Assembly (NCBI GenBank): GCA_958450365.1
Contig: CAUEEP010000937.1
Span: forward strand, 930,501 to 994,500
Origin: Mesorhabditis belari
Taxonomy: Eukaryota; Nematoda; Chromadorea; Rhabditida; Rhabditidae
DNA: 64,000 nt
Direction of reading: 5' to 3'
The notes below the pieces were generated by a model that saw only the letters and a program-made list of their open reading frames with translations, searched no databases and was not told the DNA's origin. Of this stretch, positions 60,401 through 64,000 are shown piece after piece. How positions within the stretch are numbered: the stretch's first letter is position 1; each line of letters opens with the position of its first letter. The position numbers and the translations under genes are program-made.

Positions 60401-63095
60401 TTATGCAGATCTGGGATGCAAGGAATGCAGATCTGGCGGTGGGATTTTGATCTGGAAATGAAGGCGGAACGCCTATCGAGTACGATGAACAAGTACGATG
60501 AACAAGTACGATGAACAAGTACGATGAACGAGTACAATGAACGGCTACGATGAACGAGTACGATGAACGGCTACGATGAACGAGTACGATGAACAAGTAC
60601 GATGAACGAGTACGATGAACGAGTACGATGAACGAGTACAATGAACGAGTACGATGAGCGAGTACGATGAACGAGTACGATGAACGAGTACGATGAACGA
60701 GTACGATGAACGAGTACGATGAACGGCTATCGATGGTGAAATCATTCACAAAAACGGATTTCACCATCGTGCTCAGCGTTCCGTTTTGATTTCTAGATCG
60801 AAATCCCAACGACAGCTTTGATCATTCCATTGTTAGACAAGAGCAATTGTAACTTCATTGAGTTTAAGCTACACTAAGCTTTTCGCTTAATGTAGCTTCT
60901 TTAAGCTTCAGTAAGCGTAAGCTTGAGATTCTAAAGCGATTGAATGGAAATCTGGAAAGCTGGAAAATCTCCAGAAGTTCAGAATTTCCAGAATTTCGAG
61001 TCCATTGAAAGGTAGGGTTTATTGATTGGAATCATTAAGTACTCTTAGCTTTAGAATGATTGTTAGGTTACAAAGGGATTCCAGAGCTTCCAGAGAGATT
61101 CCAGAGCTTCCAGAGAGATTCCAGAGATTCCAGAGATTCCAGAGATTCCAGAGATTCTAGAGATTCTAGAGATTCTAGAGATTCTAGTGATTCTAGTGAT
61201 TCTAGAGGTTCTAGAGGTTCTAGAGGTTCTAGAGGTTCTAGAGAGCCTAGAGAGCCTAGAGAGCCTAGAGAGCCTAGAGAGCCTGGAGAGTCTAGAGATT
61301 CCAGAGATTCCAGAGATTCCAAAGAGCTCCCGTAGTTGTCTGAGACAAAAAAGGGACAGAGAAATGAATGATTTTAGATCCCAAAGGAATCCCGAAGAGC
61401 TACCGTAGTTGTCTGAGACAAAAAGACAGACAGACAAACAGTCGTGTCACCTGTCTTTTCATTCTGGCCAACAGCGATTCTTCTGTGGCCTCGAATTGAA
61501 ATTCGTCATTTCCTTTCACTTCTTTTTCGCACTAAAATTAAAATTTATGGAAGAAAATGATGAATTTCTTTTTTTCAAACCCTTTCTTTCTTCTTCAAAT
61601 TCGTCTGAATGCAGATCTAAAACTTGATTTTAAAAAAAGAAACTCTCAAATCCTGACTTCTTCTTCGGTTTCTCGCTTTCGACGACCATAATACCCACCA
61701 CAAGGCTCGCAGTACTGAAAAAGCTTCAGAATTCGCTATAAACTTTAGAATTTAGTTGTTCAATTGCTTGCTTAAATAGAAATTCGTTGTTAAAGAAGCT
61801 ATAATTATCGTAAAGACTCTAATAGTACCCTAGCCAACGTTGCTAAAGTCGTTGTAAAGTTAAGCAAAGTCGCGTAGTTGTAAAAGTTTTTTGGCCGATT
61901 TTATTTCGATTTATTTCTATTTCAGTTTTTTTTTCAGCACTCATCCTTTCAAAAGATTTTTTTATGATCAAAAAATAGCGCTGAATTTCAGCTATTTTTT
62001 GATACATAAACGAGCATCGTAGCTTAAACAAGTGTCGAGAAAAACGTGTTCAAAGCTTGACACTTTGAGCTAAGGCTTAGGCTTAGGCTTAGGCTTGGAC
62101 TTAGTGCGAAGGCTAACGGCTAGCGCCTAGCACTAAGTCTATTTGGGTTTGGGCTATACCCCCAATTTCCGGATCTCAGCTAGTTCTCGGAGTTAGGCTT
62201 AGGCTTAGGCTACGCAAGACTCCAAGCTAAGCCAGACTCCAAGCTAGGCTAGACTCCGAGCTAGGCTAGACTCCAAGCTAGGCCAGACTCCAAGCTACGC
62301 TAGACTCCAAGCTAGGCTAGACTCCGAGCTAGGCTAGACTCCGAGCCATGCTCCGAGCTACGCGACACTCCGCAGCGTCATTTTTCGAGTGGAGTACTAT
62401 TAGAGTATTTATTTTCTAGATTTCGTCAATTTTCTAGCAGTTTACTAATAAAAATCCATTTTTCTTCTTTAAAAAGAAACTTGTGAGTGAAGGGTTCTTT
62501 TTGAGCGTCGCCTTGGCGCCAGTGTGCATTGGGGATGGGGAAGGCACTGAAATTGGGAAATAATCGAGATCGGCTCAAGCAATTTGCTCAATTCTTGAAA
62601 ACAAACCCTTTCTGGTGCACTTGATTCCTCATTTTGAGGGAATTGAGTGCGCTAGAAAGGATTGTTTATAAATTTGCTGCTCTCTTGATTAGCCTCTAGT
62701 CCTTGCTTAAAAAGCTTTTCTCTCGCCGGCTCGCAGTGAGCTGGTGGCCTAGTGGATAAGGTGCTTGTTTTCAAAGCCAGCTATCCATCTCTTGCTCGGG
62801 TTCGACTCCTCGCCGCGCAAATAATTTTTCTTTTACTTTTCCAGCTGATCGTTTCGTTCTTTTCTTCATCGGCACTCCAACGGGGCTCATCCCAGCAATG
62901 CTTTGCCCATTCAGATAGGGATTATTCGGTGAGTATTGTGGCTGTAGATAGGTGCACGGTTGACACTGAAAAATGGAAATGAAATGAAATCGATTGGTCG
63001 GATCGATCGATTGGAAAAAGTTCGCTCACCAAAGTTCTCTTCTCTCGTCGTTTCACTCGATCCCTCGGCTGACCATTGACACAAATTGAGCATTG
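57491..63095 (-). CDS. modular cysteine-pair / furin-site protein (5' end open)
   Basis: Minus-strand exons: 63095-63030, 62965-62837, 62546-62481, 61714-61658, 61531-61451, 60386-60320, 59880-59790, 59338-59248, 58494-58414, 58275-58195, 57936-57841, 57760-57713, 57583-57491. Every junction is in phase and most exons are phase 0-0 symmetrical. Most modules start with a cysteine pair: C-x2-C (CSIC, CQPC, CEPC, CVPC, CTQC, CNIC) or C-x5-C (CLPHPQC, CIKFPAC, CLAFPLC). Eleven R-x-(K/R)-R sites follow (REKR, RTKR, RSKR, RRKR, RMKR, RRKR, RFKR, RKRR, RVKR, RFKR, RKKR), which is the furin consensus. I do not recognise the family. A secreted precursor cut into small disulphide peptides is my inference; a basic nuclear protein with zinc-binding cysteines is the alternative. 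No initiator Met or signal peptide was found before 63,095, and an extra exon near 60,790 is possible. It ends VSLPEKKI-stop. Confidence 0.7.
58537..58745. repeat. 15-bp repeat TTAGCTGTCATTCCG
   Basis: Thirteen copies with C/G and T/C variants, in an intron of the modular gene 40 bp from a splice acceptor. Its K-G-M-T-A/N frames are shadows. Confidence 0.9.
58746..59247. other. intron of the modular gene, nothing assigned
   Basis: Includes a short direct repeat of CCAGCGATTA (58,870-58,910) and sequence resembling the arms of the 39.6-kb fold-back (TTTAAGATGC..., GGGCTG...GGCCGCGAAAA). No exon was seen. Confidence 0.45.
59400..59578. repeat. 8/15-bp repeat TCTGTAGA
   Basis: Mixed TCTGTAGA and TCTGTAGTC words, more than fifteen copies, in an intron. 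Confidence 0.88.
60178..60262 (+). pseudogene. type-II tRNA-like sequence
   Basis: Box A TGGCCTAGGGGATAAAGTGC and box B GGTTCGATTCC are intact and a long variable arm is present (GATAGCGGTGAATTGCTC). The T arm pairs only if the loop has 8 nt (GCGG/CCGC). The loop contains TTCAAAA, so TCA or CAA could be the anticodon, but the stem is weak. It lies in an intron of the modular gene on the opposite strand. Confidence 0.5.
60478..60728. repeat. 12-bp repeat GAGTACGATGAA
   Basis: Twenty or so copies with AACAAG, AACGAG and AACGGC variants. Minus-strand frames read S-Y-S-F-I-V-L-V-H-R repeats and are not interrupted because 12 is a multiple of three. Confidence 0.9.
60729..61077. other. intron of the modular gene
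   Basis: A possible extra minus-strand exon after a GATCTAG acceptor near 60,800 would read NQNGTLSTM before a GTGAAA donor, but its entry phase has no partner. Otherwise nothing. Confidence 0.35.
61078..61327. repeat. 9-bp repeat AGAGATTCC/AGAGATTCT
   Basis: About twenty-seven copies grading from AGAGATTCC through AGAGGTTCT and AGAGCCT to AGAGATTCC. All frames are open because the period is 9. Confidence 0.9.
61860..62076. other. intron of the modular gene, nothing assigned
   Basis: AT-rich with one short inverted repeat (TTTTTTTATGATCAAAAAATA). No exon. Confidence 0.45.
62077..62094. repeat. interstitial telomere-type repeat (TTAGGC)3
   Basis: Three perfect TTAGGC units, preceded by TAAGGC and followed by a partial unit. 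This is the canonical nematode telomere unit in the same orientation as the second run. Confidence 0.8.
62193..62210. repeat. interstitial telomere-type repeat (TTAGGC)3
   Basis: A second run of three perfect units, 98 bp after the first. Confidence 0.8.
62215..62358. repeat. 17-bp repeat GACTCCAAGCTAGGCTA
   Basis: Eight copies with CCGAGCTA variants, starting directly after the second TTAGGC run. The AGGCT core could derive from it. Confidence 0.88.
62598..62668. repeat. hairpin of the TGCRCTAGAAAGG family
   Basis: CCTTTCTGGTGCACTTGATTCC pairs with GGAATTGAGTGCGCTAGAAAGG around a short loop. Related half-sites occur near 1,660-1,735, 33,895-34,085 and 59,705. Confidence 0.75.
62738..62816 (+). 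pseudogene. type-II tRNA-like sequence
   Basis: Box A TGGCCTAGTGGATAAGGTGC and box B GGTTCGACTCC are good. The loop TTTTCAA in a GCTTG/AGCC context would give a TCA anticodon (UGA-reading), but the T stem and acceptor do not close well. It is similar to the 60,178 copy over the D arm. Most likely a tRNA-derived element. Confidence 0.5.
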
Positions 63096-63121
63096 CTAAA
63101 GAATTGAGCATTGCAGAAGGA

Positions 63122-63305
63122 AGATCGGGACAGCTAAACGCAGCTAGACGCAGCTAGACACGGCTAGGCACAGCTAGACGCAGCTAGACACAGCTAGAGG
63201 CAGCTAAACACAGCTAGACACAGCTAGACGCAGCTAGGCGCAGCTAGACACGGCTAGACGCAGCTAAACTCAGCTAAACTCAGCTAGACACAGCTAAACT
63301 CAGTC
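63122..63305. repeat. 10-bp repeat CAGCTAGACG
   Basis: Eighteen copies alternating CAGCTAGACG, CAGCTAGACA and CAGCTAAACT. The CAGCTAG core recalls the 62,215 array. Confidence 0.9.
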
Positions 63306-64000
63306 TTGTTCAGTTTGGACTAGTGTACGACGTCTACAGTACGTCTACGACACGTCTACAGTACTGTAGGTTGTACTGTAGCTCTATTGTAATGTAGTTC
63401 GATTATTGACTTCCTTAGCCTGTGTTTGTACTGTTTCGTAAGTACCGCAAGGTCTACTGTACTGCAGTAGACCTGTTTAACGAGTCCGGGCAAGACAGTC
63501 TGCCTTGCTCTTCGATCTCTGACAGTCTGCCTTGCTCTTCGATTTTTCTACTGCCTGAAGCTCCGTCGAGCATGAAACCCAGCTTCCCCGAAAGCCCTTA
63601 TTCTGAGCTTCATTTTGATACTAAACATGACTAGGTTCTGTTTTATCATTCTTTAGATTTCGATCAATCTTTCGCCGGACTCGATAAGCTTAACAAGCCC
63701 AGAGAAATTTGAATCTCAAAATGCTCTCTAACGAAATGAACAGCCAAGAAGAGCTACGTCGATTTTTTGGACACAAATTTGCTTCAATTTATGGCACAAA
63801 ACCCTCAACAAGTCTATCAATTTCAACAGAACAATGCGCCCCATTCATTCCAGCAACTCTTACAAAACAGTGACAGCGAATGGGCTCATGGATGGGCTCA
63901 TGGATGGCCTCATGGAATGGCCTCATGGAATGGTTGTAATGGAAAGGCTGTAATGGAATGGCTGTAATGGAATGGCTGTAATGGAATGGCTGTAATGGAA
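63306..64000. other. window edge: spacer with possible plus-strand coding start
   Basis: A 26-bp word around CAGTCTGCCTTGCTCTTCGA is duplicated (63,495/63,523). From ATG 63,791 the plus strand reads MAQNPQQVYQFQQNNAPHSF then QQLLQNSDSEW, a Gln/Asn-rich start that runs into a GGATGGGCTCAT/ATGGAATGGCTGTA repeat at the window end. Too little is visible to call a gene. Confidence 0.3.

Noticed and set aside
60270..60809. 179-codon minus-strand frame with S-Y-S-F-I-V-L-V-H-R repeats
   Set aside because: It is the 12-bp minisatellite read as protein. The real exon in this area is 60386-60320 in the modular gene.
62738..62816. Selenocysteine tRNA (TCA anticodon)
   Set aside because: Sec tRNAs have a long acceptor and extended T/D architecture not seen here, and the T stem and acceptor do not close. 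A tRNA-derived repeat is simpler.

Overview
The window reads as nuclear DNA from a nematode. Introns are short with TTTTCAG/TTTTAG acceptors. Most genes have an acceptor-like AG 0-8 bases before the ATG, as expected for spliced-leader trans-splicing. One gene is a recognisable CED-9. It follows the SDHC gene in the same orientation at 145 bp, which is the arrangement of the C. elegans cyt-1/mev-1 - ced-9 operon. Short interstitial runs of TTAGGC, the nematode telomere unit, also occur.

Layout. Bases 1 to about 24,000 are a gene-poor, AT-rich domain packed with minisatellites (8- to 40-bp units), a 2.25-kb satellite, fold-back elements, mariner/Tc1-type relics, tRNA-like (SINE-type) sequences and a non-LTR retrotransposon tail. 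I found no intact host gene there. From about 24 kb genes appear: a DRAM/FRAG1-type membrane protein (-, 24.7-27.1 kb), an unidentified two-exon fragment (-, 28.1 kb), BRD7/9 bromodomain protein (+, 28.7-33.0), a small multi-pass membrane protein (-, 33.2-34.2), ced-9 (-, 35.7-37.6), SDHC (-, 37.7-40.6), a cluster of fold-back elements (39.6-42.5), nicalin (-, 44.2-47.1), actin (+, 48.4-49.8), RBBP4/lin-53 (+, 50.4-52.4), mitoribosomal protein mL64/CRIF1 (+, 52.7-54.2), arginyltransferase ATE1 (+, 54.5-57.1), and a modular gene (-, 57.5-63.1 or beyond) whose introns are full of minisatellites.

Exons were assembled by eye from splice signals, reading phase and family similarity. For SDHC, nicalin, actin, RBBP4, mL64, ATE1, BRD7/9 and ced-9 the exon lengths close in frame from ATG to stop. 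The most notable points are: (1) the 57.5-63.1 kb gene, where successive exons each encode a cysteine pair (C-x2-C or C-x5-C) followed by a furin-type R-x-(K/R)-R site, suggesting a precursor of many small peptides; (2) two neighbouring 64-nt, same-phase, similar exons in ATE1 that look mutually exclusive; (3) the conserved SDHC-ced-9 pair and a possible RBBP4-mL64-ATE1 operon; (4) GC-AG introns in actin and RBBP4; (5) nested transposons with an internal empty-site control; and (6) a perfect 23-copy 16-bp satellite.
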